A DNA stretch of 64,000 bases from Maribacter sp. PR1 (GCF_028464145.1 NZ_JAQPCG010000004.1:186001-250000), one strand, 5' to 3'; positions 44,265-53,520 are shown, counted from the first letter of the stretch. The notes: generated by a model from the sequence alone, not told the origin. Program-made: numbers and translations.

Positions 44265-45671
44265 TTATAATAATGGACTGAATATTTTACCTATTCCCTC
44301 CTGTAATTTTTTTGTCCAAGGTCGTTGAATAAACTCATCGTAGGTCAGGAGTTTACTTGAGCCACTATCCTTTAAAAAATCGGCCTTTAACAAGTCGGCA
44401 AATTCGCACTGATAAATAATGGCATTGACCTCGTAGTTTTGTTCAAAACTTCTATCGTCCAAATTGGCAGTACCTATAGAAGATACGGCGTCATCACATA
44501 CAATAACCTTGCTATGTAGAAAACCATCGGGAAACATATAAATTTTAATACCCGATTTTAGAAAAAGTTCAAAATAAGAATGGACGGACCAGTTGACCAG
44601 CGTATTATCGGCATTCTCCGAAACTAAAAGACGAACATCCACTCCACTCAACGCTGCCGTCTGTAACGCCTTAATTATAGCCTGACTGGGAATAATATAG
44701 GGGTTGGTAATGTATACATAATTTTTTGCCGTATTAATAATGGAAAAGTAAGTTTGCTCTAAAGCTGGAAAATCATCATCAGGTCCACCGGAAACAATTT
44801 GGACCAGTGCTTTGGACTTATCATTCGAGGTCAATTCCTTGTTTTTAAGAGGTTTTATCAAATCTTCGCTTACTAAGTACCAGTCCATCAAAAAAACTTG
44901 ATCTAGATGATGGGCAGCAGGGCCTTCAATTTTCAAATGCATATCATGCCAATTTCCCAATCCAGGTTCACCCTTTAAATATTTATCCGATATGTTTATA
45001 CCTCCGGTAAAAGCTATCTCTCCATCTACAACTATGATTTTTCTGTGATTTCGGTAGTTTAGGGAAGAAAAAAAACGGCCAAATTTAAAAGGTAGGAAGG
45101 AATATACTTCTACCCCAATACTTTTTAAACTGTTTAAATAATCACTGCTTAAGGTAAAACTTCCTATACCATCGTATATCATCCGTATCTTAACACCTTC
45201 CTGCAATTTGAGTTTAAACAGTCGAAAAAGTTTATCGGCCAGTTCGCCATCCTCAAAAATATAATATTGTATATGTATTACCTTTTTGGCTTTTTCCAAG
45301 GCTCCAAAAATGGTATCAAAGGTAGTTTTACCGTCCTTTAATAATTTCAGGTCATTATTGCCTACTGGCGGAAAGAAAGAGTTGTTGTAAAACAAGGTCA
45401 TTAATTTCCTGTATTTACCCTCAAAGGAACTCACCGCTTGTATTCCCGGTTTAGGGAACTTTTTGAACACGTCCTTTTTTAATTGAACCAGTTTATTTTT
45501 TCTCCTGTTCCTACCCAATAAAAAATATAGAACTATACCTCCAACGGGTATTGCAAAAATGGCCAACAACCACGCCAAGCTTTTGGAGGGTCTGGCGCCG
45601 TGTAATATAATAGCCAATACAATGGACAAAGTAATCAGGATATAAATTCCTACAATGATTGAGGTCCACAT
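44265..45671 (-). CDS. cls: cardiolipin synthase
   Basis: 468 residues. Two N-terminal membrane helices (ILITLSIVLAIILHG, LLAIFAIPVGGIVLYFLLG) are followed by two phospholipase D domains. HKD motif 1 is NYRNHRKIIVVDGEIAFTGG and motif 2 is FLHSKVIVCDDAVSSIGTAN. It condenses two phosphatidylglycerols into cardiolipin at the inner membrane. The length is typical. A motif copy (ATGATAAAAATCAT) lies 63 bases upstream of the start, consistent with stress induction. Confidence 0.94.
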   Translation of the reverse strand: MWTSIIVGIYILITLSIVLAIILHGARPSKSLAWLLAIFAIPVGGIVLYFLLGRNRRKNKLVQLKKDVFKKFPKPGIQAVSSFEGKYRKLMTLFYNNSFFPPVGNNDLKLLKDGKTTFDTIFGALEKAKKVIHIQYYIFEDGELADKLFRLFKLKLQEGVKIRMIYDGIGSFTLSSDYLNSLKSIGVEVYSFLPFKFGRFFSSLNYRNHRKIIVVDGEIAFTGGINISDKYLKGEPGLGNWHDMHLKIEGPAAHHLDQVFLMDWYLVSEDLIKPLKNKELTSNDKSKALVQIVSGGPDDDFPALEQTYFSIINTAKNYVYITNPYIIPSQAIIKALQTAALSGVDVRLLVSENADNTLVNWSVHSYFELFLKSGIKIYMFPDGFLHSKVIVCDDAVSSIGTANLDDRSFEQNYEVNAIIYQCEFADLLKADFLKDSGSSKLLTYDEFIQRPWTKKLQEGIGKIFSPLL

Positions 45672-45733
45672 ATGTATTATTAGAAATTCTATATAGTTAA
45701 TCAGAAAGATAAATACTAAAAAGGAGTAGTCGT

Positions 45734-45747
45734 ATGATAAAAATCAT
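45734..45747 (-). promoter_or_regulatory. motif copy ATGATAAAAATCAT
   Basis: A perfect inverted repeat ATGAT-AAAA-ATCAT, two bases different from the ATGATAAATGTCAT form. It lies upstream of the cardiolipin synthase gene on the minus strand. Confidence 0.45.
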
Positions 45748-45816
45748 CCATTTACGAATTATTAAAAATAGCATAAAAAGTATAACCCATTGCAGATGAT
45801 CCCCGAATATCTAACA

Positions 45817-45847
45817 GAAAAAAGCCCCTGATTAAAAATCAGAGGCT
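45817..45847 (-). terminator. terminator after the CsbD gene
   Basis: On the minus strand AGCCTCTGAT pairs with ATCAGGGGCT (one G-T and one mismatch) and is followed by TTTTTT (45817-45822 on the plus strand as A-run). It lies 22 bases after the CsbD stop. Confidence 0.65.
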
Positions 45848-45868
45848 ATTACATTTTTGGAAAAAAGA

Positions 45869-46057
45869 CTACCAGGTTTCAATTTCCTGCCTGAGTTCCT
45901 CTTTTCTTTTTCCTGTTTTTTCCTGAAGTCTACCCAACATTTCGTCAAATTTACCTTCAGCAAATGTGGTATCATCATCGGTGACGTTCCCGTATTTTTG
46001 TTTGAACTCACCCTTTACTTGATTCCATTTTCCTTTTAACTGTTCATTATTCATCAT
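45869..46057 (-). CDS. CsbD family stress protein
   Basis: 62 residues, the usual size. The start MMNNEQLKGKWNQVKGEFKQ and the following GNVTDDDTTFAEGKFDEMLG are the CsbD repeat. The protein is small, hydrophilic and induced by general stress in Bacillus; the molecular role is unknown. It is monocistronic with its own terminator. A start codon doublet (ATGATG) at 46052-46057 leaves the first residue open. Confidence 0.94.
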   Translation of the reverse strand: MMNNEQLKGKWNQVKGEFKQKYGNVTDDDTTFAEGKFDEMLGRLQEKTGKRKEELRQEIETW

Positions 46058-46441
46058 TTAAATATTTTATAAGTTTAACTACTTGAAGTTATCCTAAATC
46101 AATGAACATTTGTGACGTAAATGGTTTGTTTATTGATTCATTCCCTGAACTCTTTTTATTTTATCCATTAATCCTTTCTATTTAAATAAAATATAACCCT
46201 GGTATTCTTATTTTCGATAATATTTATTCAGGAAAAGTGCTAAATAAATACTAATATTTGGAATTGAATTAACACTATAACCTATTGTAATATAAATATT
46301 TAGCTATTGCATCAAGAATCCAAGTGATAGCGGCAGGACCGTCTTCTCTTTCCCATTAACTTAAAAAAGAAGTTAGAGTCAAGGACTCAGGATTTACAGT
46401 CCATAACTTAAAAAGTTAAGTATAATTATAAAAAGCACATT
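46058..46441. other. intergenic region between divergent stress genes
   Basis: About 380 AT-rich bases between CsbD (minus) and the SYLF gene (plus). Short self-complementary parts lie near 46352-46420 (TTAACTTAAAAAAGAAGTTA and AACTTAAAAAGTT), perhaps part of a leader RNA. No coding frame and no clear copy of the ATGAYNAATGTCAT motif. Confidence 0.4.
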
Positions 46442-46975
46442 ATGAAAATTAAAACAATATTAGCTACCCTATTATTGGTAGTATCGGCGAACGTATTTGC
46501 CCAAAATGAAAAGGACAAAGAAGTAATGGCCGACGCAGAAAAAGCAAAAATGGAACTAAAGGAAATGGATGGTATGAATCGATTTTTCGATAATTCTACG
46601 GGTTACGTTATTTTTCCAAATGTTGGAAAAGGTGGTTTAATCGTAGGCGGTGCATCCGGTAATGGTGTTCTATATGAAAATGGAATGGCAAAAGGAATGG
46701 CCAGCCTAAAAAAAGTAGATGTCGGACTTCAAGCAGGAGGACAGGCATTGACTGAAATCATATTTTTCGAGACAGAAGAATCTTTGAAGGATTTTAAGGA
46801 CGGGAACTATGAACTATCGGCTAATGCTACCGCAATAGCACTGGATAAAGGAATAGCAGCAAATGCCAATTATAAAGATGGCGTTGCGGTATTTACCAAG
46901 CCTAAAAAAGGCTTGATGGCGGACCTTTCCATAGGTGGCCAAAAGTTCGAGTATGACGAAATGCAAAAAAAGTAA
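46442..46975 (+). CDS. SYLF (YSC84) lipid-binding domain protein, exported
   Basis: 177 residues with a Sec signal (LATLLLVVSANVFAQ). The SYLF domain is shown by GYVIFPNVGKGGLIVGGASG, GMASLKKVDVGLQAGGQAL and IIFFETEESLKDF. These domains bind phosphoinositides or other lipids in eukaryotes; bacterial members are small periplasmic proteins of unclear role. It is followed by a terminator. Confidence 0.92.
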   Translation: MKIKTILATLLLVVSANVFAQNEKDKEVMADAEKAKMELKEMDGMNRFFDNSTGYVIFPNVGKGGLIVGGASGNGVLYENGMAKGMASLKKVDVGLQAGGQALTEIIFFETEESLKDFKDGNYELSANATAIALDKGIAANANYKDGVAVFTKPKKGLMADLSIGGQKFEYDEMQKK

Positions 46976-47000
46976 TTCTATACTACTTATAAATAATTTA

Positions 47001-47030
47001 AAGAGTCGAGGTAAACCTCGGCTCTTTTAT
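47001..47030 (+). terminator. terminator after the SYLF gene
   Basis: AAGAGTCGAGG (47001-47011) pairs with CCTCGGCTCTT (47016-47026, one G-T pair) over TAAA and runs into TTATTG. It is 26 bases after the SYLF stop. Confidence 0.8.
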
Positions 47031-47120
47031 TGTTTAAATCATTACATATATTTCTTAAGTGAACAGATAATAAAACTTCTTCGGGAAGTATTGGTTGAGG
47101 ACTAGTAACCAAATTCCTAT

Positions 47121-47258
47121 TTAAAAGTAATTGAGTACATACCCGAAAATCCAATACAAAATCAAGAAAACAAATATGGTCCCAATGCATCCACATTTTC
47201 CACCACCTATTTTCCTCGCGCCATACCAGGCTCCAATAATCTGAATAAGTTTTTTCAT
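47121..47258 (-). CDS. small Gly/Cys-rich membrane protein (45 residues)
   Basis: Starts MKKLIQIIGAWYGARKIG, has a GGGKCGCIGT motif, then one hydrophobic helix (IFVFLILYWIFGYVL). The MKK start, the Gly-Cys hinge and the clean helix look like a true small membrane protein. I do not recognise the family. It is just downstream of the BLUF gene region, divergent from nothing, and on the same strand as the CsbD side. Confidence 0.55.
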   Translation of the reverse strand: MKKLIQIIGAWYGARKIGGGKCGCIGTIFVFLILYWIFGYVLNYF

Positions 47259-47325
47259 CGTGTAAAAATAAGGGGTAAGATAATTAAAATGGAACTACTA
47301 AAGTTAGTATGGTTAGCAAATAATA

Positions 47326-47775
47326 TCACATGTTGCTGTAAGCGTGTTTATCCTCTATGTTCAATAAACTATTTACCTGTGCCCAAAGTGTTAACTTAGA
47401 CGACCCCGGAGACCTGACTATATCCGCAGCGTGAAATATCTCGTGAAATAGCATTCTTTTGTGCCTTACCTGATCGGTAAGGTCCTTGAAATTATTGTGT
47501 ATCATTGAAAATTTCGAAAATAACGGGAAATTGTTCTCTTCTAAATTCAACAACACAATGTCTTTATGCCGGCTATCCTTGCTTATCTTACCGAAAAGGT
47601 TTCTTACCTTTTTTTCATTCCCTTCCAATAATTGGATGAAATTTTTATCATGATAGACCAAACAACCTGTAATTTTATTTTGGGCATTAAATCGACTGGA
47701 CTTTTGCATTAAAGCTTGAATGGCATCGTGGTCCAAACTTTCCCTAACCTTAGAGCGATAGATAAGTGAAAACAT
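47326..47775 (-). CDS. BLUF-domain blue-light sensor protein
   Basis: 149 residues. The flavin contacts are visible: Tyr in FSLIYRSKV, Asn in SRFNAQNKITGCLVYHD and Gln in NFIQLLEGNEKK. The C-terminal 50 residues (HKRMLFHEIFHAADIVRSPG) form the short helical cap. Blue light reorganises hydrogen bonds around the flavin and signals to a partner. No output domain is fused, so it probably binds another regulator. It is intact, unlike the paralogue at 28375. Confidence 0.92.
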   Translation of the reverse strand: MFSLIYRSKVRESLDHDAIQALMQKSSRFNAQNKITGCLVYHDKNFIQLLEGNEKKVRNLFGKISKDSRHKDIVLLNLEENNFPLFSKFSMIHNNFKDLTDQVRHKRMLFHEIFHAADIVRSPGSSKLTLWAQVNSLLNIEDKHAYSNM

Positions 47776-47962
47776 AGGAAATACATATTTCCTATTAAAA
47801 TTATGGGTTTGTAGTTTTTAGTTTTAACCCAAAAAAGAAAAATTTTAATAGCAATAGACGAGCACCCCATACATCATCGATTACTAATAGAAAAATAAAC
47901 AAGCCTAAGCGTTTAAAACAAAAATTTTGTTAAAAGAGTTAATTTTTTTAACTAATCTAAAA

Positions 47963-47970
47963 TACCTTTG
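47963..47970 (+). promoter_or_regulatory. -7 box TACCTTTG
   Basis: TACCTTTG fits the Bacteroidota consensus TAnnTTTG. It lies 22 bases before the ATG of the small membrane protein at 47992. A clear -33 TTTG is not seen. Confidence 0.5.
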
Positions 47971-47991
47971 CGATAATAACCATAAACTGTA

Positions 47992-48135
47992 ATGCAAAAA
48001 GAAAGTTTAGATACTCACAACTCTTCCAATGGGAAAACTAACAATACGTTGGTAACCACCATTAAATTTTCCATAGTTGTGGCTGCAATTGGTATCGTTT
48101 TCTGTATTATTCTTTTGGCAAAGAATGGACTTTAA
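47992..48135 (+). CDS. small single-helix membrane protein (47 residues)
   Basis: MQKESLDTHNSSNGKTNN, a polar start, then a hydrophobic helix (FSIVVAAIGIVFCIILLA) and the end KNGL. It has its own -7 box (47963) and stands alone between the BLUF and HD-domain genes, which face away. Such one-helix proteins often modulate membrane partners. No family is recognised. Confidence 0.6.
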   Translation: MQKESLDTHNSSNGKTNNTLVTTIKFSIVVAAIGIVFCIILLAKNGL

Positions 48136-48336
48136 CGTAAACTAATCTTTAATTAACTTCCTTTCCTCTCTTTGTAAACTTTACATCTTTTTCTCCCCAG
48201 ATATTTTGAATTCCACATCTATAAAGGTTCCTGAACCCTTTTAGGAGAATGAACTGACCTTGGGTTGGTTTGTAGCCAGAAACATAGAAATCTTATAGTG
48301 CAAGGATAGTTTCATGTTGAACCTTTCCCATTAATC

Positions 48337-49551
48337 TCACTCTTGGGGTATTTCCGGTAAATCTATTACCTGCTCCGGCCCGTAAAATTTTAAAGCAACG
48401 CCAAATACGATAACGGACAAAATCATACCAATCATGAATACGGTATAGGTCCATCTCAACAACCTATATTTTCTTTCCAGAACAACTCCCAAATAATATA
48501 GATCTTTGGTCAATGAAGAATAAATATAATCTTGGTCCTTAATTACTTCCTTTATGGCCCATTGATACTTTTCCAACTTCATTTTATGGAAGTTTCCAAA
48601 AAACAATAAATTCACTTTTTTTGTTTTTACATCCTCATCTGTAAACTCTCCACTCGTAACATTAGGCTTGGTTGCCAAAATGGACATGATCATGGAAACA
48701 ATACTGAACAATATAAAAATGAACGTAGGGTAAATAAGGTAGTCGTTTGATGGATTATCCAGTTTAGGTACCAAATTGGCCAAAGAGAGTGAAATTATAA
48801 TCGCATTCACGGATAAAAGTATATTTGCCTTGGTATCTGCTATATCGCTGAGTTTTATATGGTTTCTCAATGTTACCCTATATAATGTTTGTACTCCCCT
48901 ATCCGGTATTTGACCCTTATATTTTGCCTTGAGACTTTCTTTTTTTATAAGCTTTTTGTTTTTTTTCTTGGCCTTTACCAATCTTCTTATATTCTTGTCC
49001 TTTGCCTTTTGCCACTCTTCCTTGGCATGGTCTGTATAAAACCTATGTTTTACTCTTAAGAGATAAATATTTTCTTCCCGCCAATCATCAACGGTACAAT
49101 CCTTTAATCCTAAAAGTTTGAGTTCCTCACGTAAAAGCTCAGAAGTTTGTATGAAGCTTTTTTTGGCAAAATGAGATGAATCGGCATCTCTCATTATTTC
49201 CTCAAGTGGATTCTTGGGATCATAATTCATAGTCGTGGCCAATATTAGGTTGCAAACGTCTTCGATGAAATCTTCGCTACAGTTTTCCTTCGCCAAAAAC
49301 TCCTGTGCCATTTTACAACTATGCTCTTCATGGTTGTCATGGGATCTTAGGTACCCTACATCATGAAACCAAGCGGCAACCATCAATTTTTCTTGGTCCT
49401 TTTCCGCTACTTCCTCTCCTTCTATAAGTTCCGCCGCACTATTGACTACGCGTTGAGTGTGTCTTAAATTATGATATAAATATTTTTTATCGATTTCCTT
49501 ACCCAACTTTTGGGTCACGAAAACTTCCGCTTTTGATAAAATAGAATCCAT
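48337..49551 (-). CDS. HD phosphohydrolase fused to a Pycsar-effector-type (DUF5706) membrane domain
   Basis: 404 residues. Residues 20-170 are an HD domain (YLYHNLRHTQRVVNSAAELI, with the metal pair in WFHDVGYLRSHDNHEEHS). After a Lys-rich linker, residues 230-395 are the DUF5706/Pycsar effector domain (RVTLRNHIKLSDIADTKANI, LLSVNAIIISLSLANLVP) with two pairs of membrane helices. In Pycsar defence such domains open the membrane on cCMP or cUMP; in other Bacteroidota the HD fusion is a chromosomal gene of unknown role. It lies 23 bases after the phosphoesterase-barrel gene. Confidence 0.87.
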   Translation of the reverse strand: MDSILSKAEVFVTQKLGKEIDKKYLYHNLRHTQRVVNSAAELIEGEEVAEKDQEKLMVAAWFHDVGYLRSHDNHEEHSCKMAQEFLAKENCSEDFIEDVCNLILATTMNYDPKNPLEEIMRDADSSHFAKKSFIQTSELLREELKLLGLKDCTVDDWREENIYLLRVKHRFYTDHAKEEWQKAKDKNIRRLVKAKKKNKKLIKKESLKAKYKGQIPDRGVQTLYRVTLRNHIKLSDIADTKANILLSVNAIIISLSLANLVPKLDNPSNDYLIYPTFIFILFSIVSMIMSILATKPNVTSGEFTDEDVKTKKVNLLFFGNFHKMKLEKYQWAIKEVIKDQDYIYSSLTKDLYYLGVVLERKYRLLRWTYTVFMIGMILSVIVFGVALKFYGPEQVIDLPEIPQE

Positions 49552-49573
49552 ATGAAGTATTAGTTATATTATT

Positions 49574-52500
49574 TTAAAAAGGTGCCAAAAATCCTACTTG
49601 GACCATATTTCCTTCTTTGGAATTGAAATATCCAATGTTAAAAGTTAGCGCTTTTAAACTACTTATCCATAAACCGCCCCCTTGGGAGGTATGCCAAACA
49701 TTGGAGCTTTCATTGGAACTCCAAACCCTACCATAATCGAAACCTCCATACATACCAATAATGACCGGTGATACGGCGGTTACGTAGCGTTTAATTCTCC
49801 ATTTCAAATCCGTGCTTTGATAGAACGATGATCTGCCCGTAAAACGTTCGTCCCTAAAACCCCTAAGTCCGTTATCCCCCCCTATAGAAGGCGTATGATA
49901 AAAGAATATGTCGTTGGATTTAGAAACCGTGTTATACGCTGCCGTACTACCCAAAACCAGGGCGCCAGATGATATTAACTTGTGATTGAAACCGAGCTTT
50001 AAAGAGGCATAGGCAAAATTGTTTTCCTGAAGATTTAGGTTGGCCTTATACCCTAATCGCAAACCGATATATATTGACTTCGAAGGAAAATCATCAGCAT
50101 CGTCATTATCGTAGTACCCTGAAATCTCTGCTCCACCATAATTCTGGTTTTCAAATAGTTCCGGTCTCAAATTACTTTGATTAAATAAACGTTGGTCACT
50201 TTCGTTTAACTTGAAAGATTCGAACAACCCTCTAATTTTTAAGGTATAATAGGAAATCCCCGCACTTGCCTTTAACTGTTTTAATCGGGCACGATAGTAA
50301 TCCCTTCCTAGGGCATTCTCATTGTTCACCGTTTCATTGCCCGTTCCAAAATAGTTTCTAGCGTATCTGTCGCTCGTGTAATAACCATCTAGAATAAAAT
50401 TCCATTTAGGGAAAATATTTCCGAATGCTCCGGAATACTGTACTTCAGTCGCTGCGAAATTAAAATAATAATTGGCCTTAAGCGTGTGTCTTTGCCTGAA
50501 GTCGTTGCCATTTAAACCATTTTTGGTATAGGTGTTTGAAGCTCCAAGGAAGAATCCATCATCGGTTCTAAAACCTGTCGTTGGGACCAAAATATTGGTA
50601 TTGGGTTTAAAGTAACGCCAATGATAGTTATTGGTCGTGTAGATATCACTCAATTGGGTTTTGGGTTCTTTATCCTTAAAATGAATCTCCTCGTGCTCCC
50701 AATCATATATTAGTACCCGCTTTTTATTTTCTATGTCGTAAATATCCTCACCATAACCACCAATAATCTTCAGTTTTATTCCAGGATTCTCAGTACCAGC
50801 AACCTGAAAAATATCATCATCACCCAATCCATACAACCACACTTGCTCGGTTTCACTTTCTTTAAAGATTCTTTGGAAGAAGATTTCGTTTTTTTCATCG
50901 GTCAATAATCTTTTGACCCTCACCGATAGTTCTCCATTTGGTAGTTTCTGTACTTCAAAAAGGTCGTCTTTCTCCGTTCCCGTAATGGCTACCACTTTAT
51001 TCAAATATTCACCGTATTCCCCAGCCTTTTCTGGCAAAGTCTTCAAACGTTCTTCCAAACTGGACTTAAGAAATTCTGCGGTTTCATCCCTTACCTCGAC
51101 AGGTAATCGCATAAAAGCATTTTCTATTACTTCGGGCGTCATATGCTCTTGGATATATTTTGCCTCTTCAACCCAAACTTCCGTACCATATTTGGTAAGT
51201 AATGCCCTGTCCAGTTTATTACCTCCCATATTTTGCCATTTGGCGTTGTCTATATCTCCATCAAAGGTTTGCCATCTTTTTGTCGTTGGCACAAAGAGTT
51301 TTACCAATTTCATCGCGTTTCCGTCAAACCGGGGAAAAACATTATCGCGATCCCTTGGCACGGGCATAAATTCCTTTTCACCATCCGGGGTTTCATATTC
51401 TATCCACCGCCATTGATCTTGATGCCTATCCCAGTCGCCAATGAGCATATCAAAAATTCGGGCTCGGATGAAATTCTTCTGGTCGATTGCAAAGGATTCG
51501 TCCCGCTTTATTCTTTCGAGCATATCCGTTGTGCTCTCAAAATCCTTGACCGTACCCGATACCTTGTCAATTGTTCTCCTATATCCCTTATAATTAAATT
51601 GCTCATCGGATGGGCGTCTTTGTATAAAATAAAGTTCATCGCCAAAATTTTCATTGTATTGTTCTAGCTGAGGCTGCCTGGGAACATAAAACAACTCGGT
51701 ATCCGAATGGTTGATACCTACCGATTCCGCAAGTGGGTTTACTACCAATTGCATATAAGGGTGGGCGGTCGTAAAAAAATCAGATATAACCTCTTCTGCC
51801 CAAGTGTCCCTATAATCATCGGAACTATACGAAATTCCAGGTAGTTTAAACTTCAAAAATTTCAAGGCACTCTTTCTCAGGGAACGCATGGCGTATTGTT
51901 TACCATCCTTATCTGCCAATCGCAAGGAGAAAGATTGATGACCTCCACCCTCCTTCACTACATGTAGTCCCCCATATAGGGTATCTAAATTCACTACCGG
52001 AGCATTAACTGGCTTACCAAAATAAGATCGATACCTTTCCCCCCATAAAAACTTATAAAATCCACTTTTTTCATAATCTTCCGGATTGTCCAGAATTGGC
52101 GTGGTAACGGTTTTTCCAATATTCTTATCAATATCTGTAAACTGTTTTTCCTCTTCCATGGGTTTAAGCAAATCAAAGGTTTTGGAATTATCCAAATCAT
52201 CCTCCGAAATGAAGGTTACCTGAGAGCTTCCATCATCATAAAAGTCCAATCTAGCAAAACCCCGTTCCCCATAAGCGTAGTCACCTTCATATGCCATGGA
52301 GCCCCCGATGGCCGTAATTTGGTTCTTCTCAATCTTTGTTGGACTTTTACTACCGAGGGAGCCACTAATAATTTGATGAATACCCCCTCCGGACAATAAC
52401 TGTAGATTTTCCTCATGTCCTGAAACCAAAGTAATGCGGTCATTCGCCTGGGCCAAGGCACTTACCGCTATTCTTAAATAATTGTATCTTCTGGAATTAA

Positions 52501-53311
52501 GATGATCAGGATCGAAGGCCCCAAGATCCATTACCGCGTTACGCAATGTTCCCAAAACCGGTAAAGGAGTCATGTGCGATTTGAAAGATTCCGTTCCGGC
52601 GTATATGCCATTGCTCATTACCGGATGATGCATGGCTATAACAATGTTCTTTCCTTGGCCATCATTAATGTAGCCCTCCAATTCCTCCATGAAGCGCCTT
52701 CTGGTTACTATATTATCGCACTTTTTGTTGATATCCACCAATCTGGACCAATTTGATATAAACCATTTGGAATCTATCAATATTAAGTCTAAGTCGTCGT
52801 TAATTACCTTATATTCTATAGGGCAACCATTTTCCGGAAAGACTTCAATCCCCTCCAGATCTATTTCCTTAAGGTAATCTTCCACTTTTTCCATTTTGTC
52901 CAGCTCATAACTTTTCCACTCGCTATTGCCCGGAAGAAATATCGTGTTACCCTTAAAATCTTCAACCAATCCAATTTGCTCGGAAATTAACAGACTATCC
53001 TTCTCCCACGCATTGGAAGTGGCGGACACATTGTCTCCTGTAAAAATTACCGTGCTATTTTCTCCGCTTGTACCAATCTCAGACTTAAATTTCTCTAAAA
53101 GCTTTTTGTTTGAAGCTTCGGAAACATTACCATATCCTCCAGCGAGGTAAAAGGTGTGCATAATTTCCTTATTGTCATCGACACTGGATGCAGGAATCCT
53201 TTGATGTTCCTTAAATGTGGCACAGGAATGACTGAATAAAAAAACAACAATAACCATAAAAGGTATTGTCAATTTATTTAGAATTCTTTTTATAGAATGG
53301 GGATTTGTCAT
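49574..53311 (-). CDS. calcineurin-like phosphoesterase lipoprotein fused to an outer-membrane barrel
   Basis: 1,245 residues from ATG 53311, chosen because it gives a lipoprotein signal (FMVIVVFLFSHSCATF); the frame is open to 53356 but would overlap a small upstream gene. The phosphoesterase part (about 40-370) has YLAGGYGNVSE, FTGDNVSA, LPGNSEWKSY and AMHHPVMS. A central part with FIRARIFDMLIGDWDRHQDQ recalls a kinase-like fold. The C-terminal 400 residues are a surface-antigen-type beta-barrel (LRLGYKANLNL, SIGGDNGLRGFRDERFTG) ending VQVGFLAPF. The whole is anchored at the outer membrane. Its substrate is unknown. Confidence 0.85.
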   Translation of the reverse strand: MTNPHSIKRILNKLTIPFMVIVVFLFSHSCATFKEHQRIPASSVDDNKEIMHTFYLAGGYGNVSEASNKKLLEKFKSEIGTSGENSTVIFTGDNVSATSNAWEKDSLLISEQIGLVEDFKGNTIFLPGNSEWKSYELDKMEKVEDYLKEIDLEGIEVFPENGCPIEYKVINDDLDLILIDSKWFISNWSRLVDINKKCDNIVTRRRFMEELEGYINDGQGKNIVIAMHHPVMSNGIYAGTESFKSHMTPLPVLGTLRNAVMDLGAFDPDHLNSRRYNYLRIAVSALAQANDRITLVSGHEENLQLLSGGGIHQIISGSLGSKSPTKIEKNQITAIGGSMAYEGDYAYGERGFARLDFYDDGSSQVTFISEDDLDNSKTFDLLKPMEEEKQFTDIDKNIGKTVTTPILDNPEDYEKSGFYKFLWGERYRSYFGKPVNAPVVNLDTLYGGLHVVKEGGGHQSFSLRLADKDGKQYAMRSLRKSALKFLKFKLPGISYSSDDYRDTWAEEVISDFFTTAHPYMQLVVNPLAESVGINHSDTELFYVPRQPQLEQYNENFGDELYFIQRRPSDEQFNYKGYRRTIDKVSGTVKDFESTTDMLERIKRDESFAIDQKNFIRARIFDMLIGDWDRHQDQWRWIEYETPDGEKEFMPVPRDRDNVFPRFDGNAMKLVKLFVPTTKRWQTFDGDIDNAKWQNMGGNKLDRALLTKYGTEVWVEEAKYIQEHMTPEVIENAFMRLPVEVRDETAEFLKSSLEERLKTLPEKAGEYGEYLNKVVAITGTEKDDLFEVQKLPNGELSVRVKRLLTDEKNEIFFQRIFKESETEQVWLYGLGDDDIFQVAGTENPGIKLKIIGGYGEDIYDIENKKRVLIYDWEHEEIHFKDKEPKTQLSDIYTTNNYHWRYFKPNTNILVPTTGFRTDDGFFLGASNTYTKNGLNGNDFRQRHTLKANYYFNFAATEVQYSGAFGNIFPKWNFILDGYYTSDRYARNYFGTGNETVNNENALGRDYYRARLKQLKASAGISYYTLKIRGLFESFKLNESDQRLFNQSNLRPELFENQNYGGAEISGYYDNDDADDFPSKSIYIGLRLGYKANLNLQENNFAYASLKLGFNHKLISSGALVLGSTAAYNTVSKSNDIFFYHTPSIGGDNGLRGFRDERFTGRSSFYQSTDLKWRIKRYVTAVSPVIIGMYGGFDYGRVWSSNESSNVWHTSQGGGLWISSLKALTFNIGYFNSKEGNMVQVGFLAPF

Positions 53312-53348
53312 GTATATGATTTGGTTGAAAAGAAATTGCCGATTATTA

Positions 53349-53516
53349 TTACTCAAAAGCTACTCCGCTGACAATAACCCCAATAATCATGAGGATTAGA
53401 AAACCTATTATGATAGCTGCCCCTATTTTGGTTTTTTTGTCTTTTTGAAAAATGTATTTCTGTTTATCCTTTTCAGGGTTTTTTACAAATTCTGTATTTT
53501 CTTCTCCTTGTTTCAT
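53349..53516 (-). CDS. small membrane protein (55 residues) in the aldehyde dehydrogenase operon
   Basis: Begins MKQGEENTEFVKNPEKDKQK and continues with a basic stretch (KDKKTKIG) before one hydrophobic helix (AAIIIGFLILMIIGVIVSGV). It starts 5 bases after the dehydrogenase stop and ends 38 bases before the phosphoesterase start, which supports that start. No family recognised. Too small to be detected by length, but the coding pattern is good. Confidence 0.65.
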   Translation of the reverse strand: MKQGEENTEFVKNPEKDKQKYIFQKDKKTKIGAAIIIGFLILMIIGVIVSGVAFE

Positions 53517-53520
53517 GGTT

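Noticed and set aside
50913-51667. Plus-strand frames of up to 167 codons opposite the phosphoesterase-barrel gene
   Set aside because: Low-complexity Ser/Phe-rich translation typical of antisense shadow; no start context.
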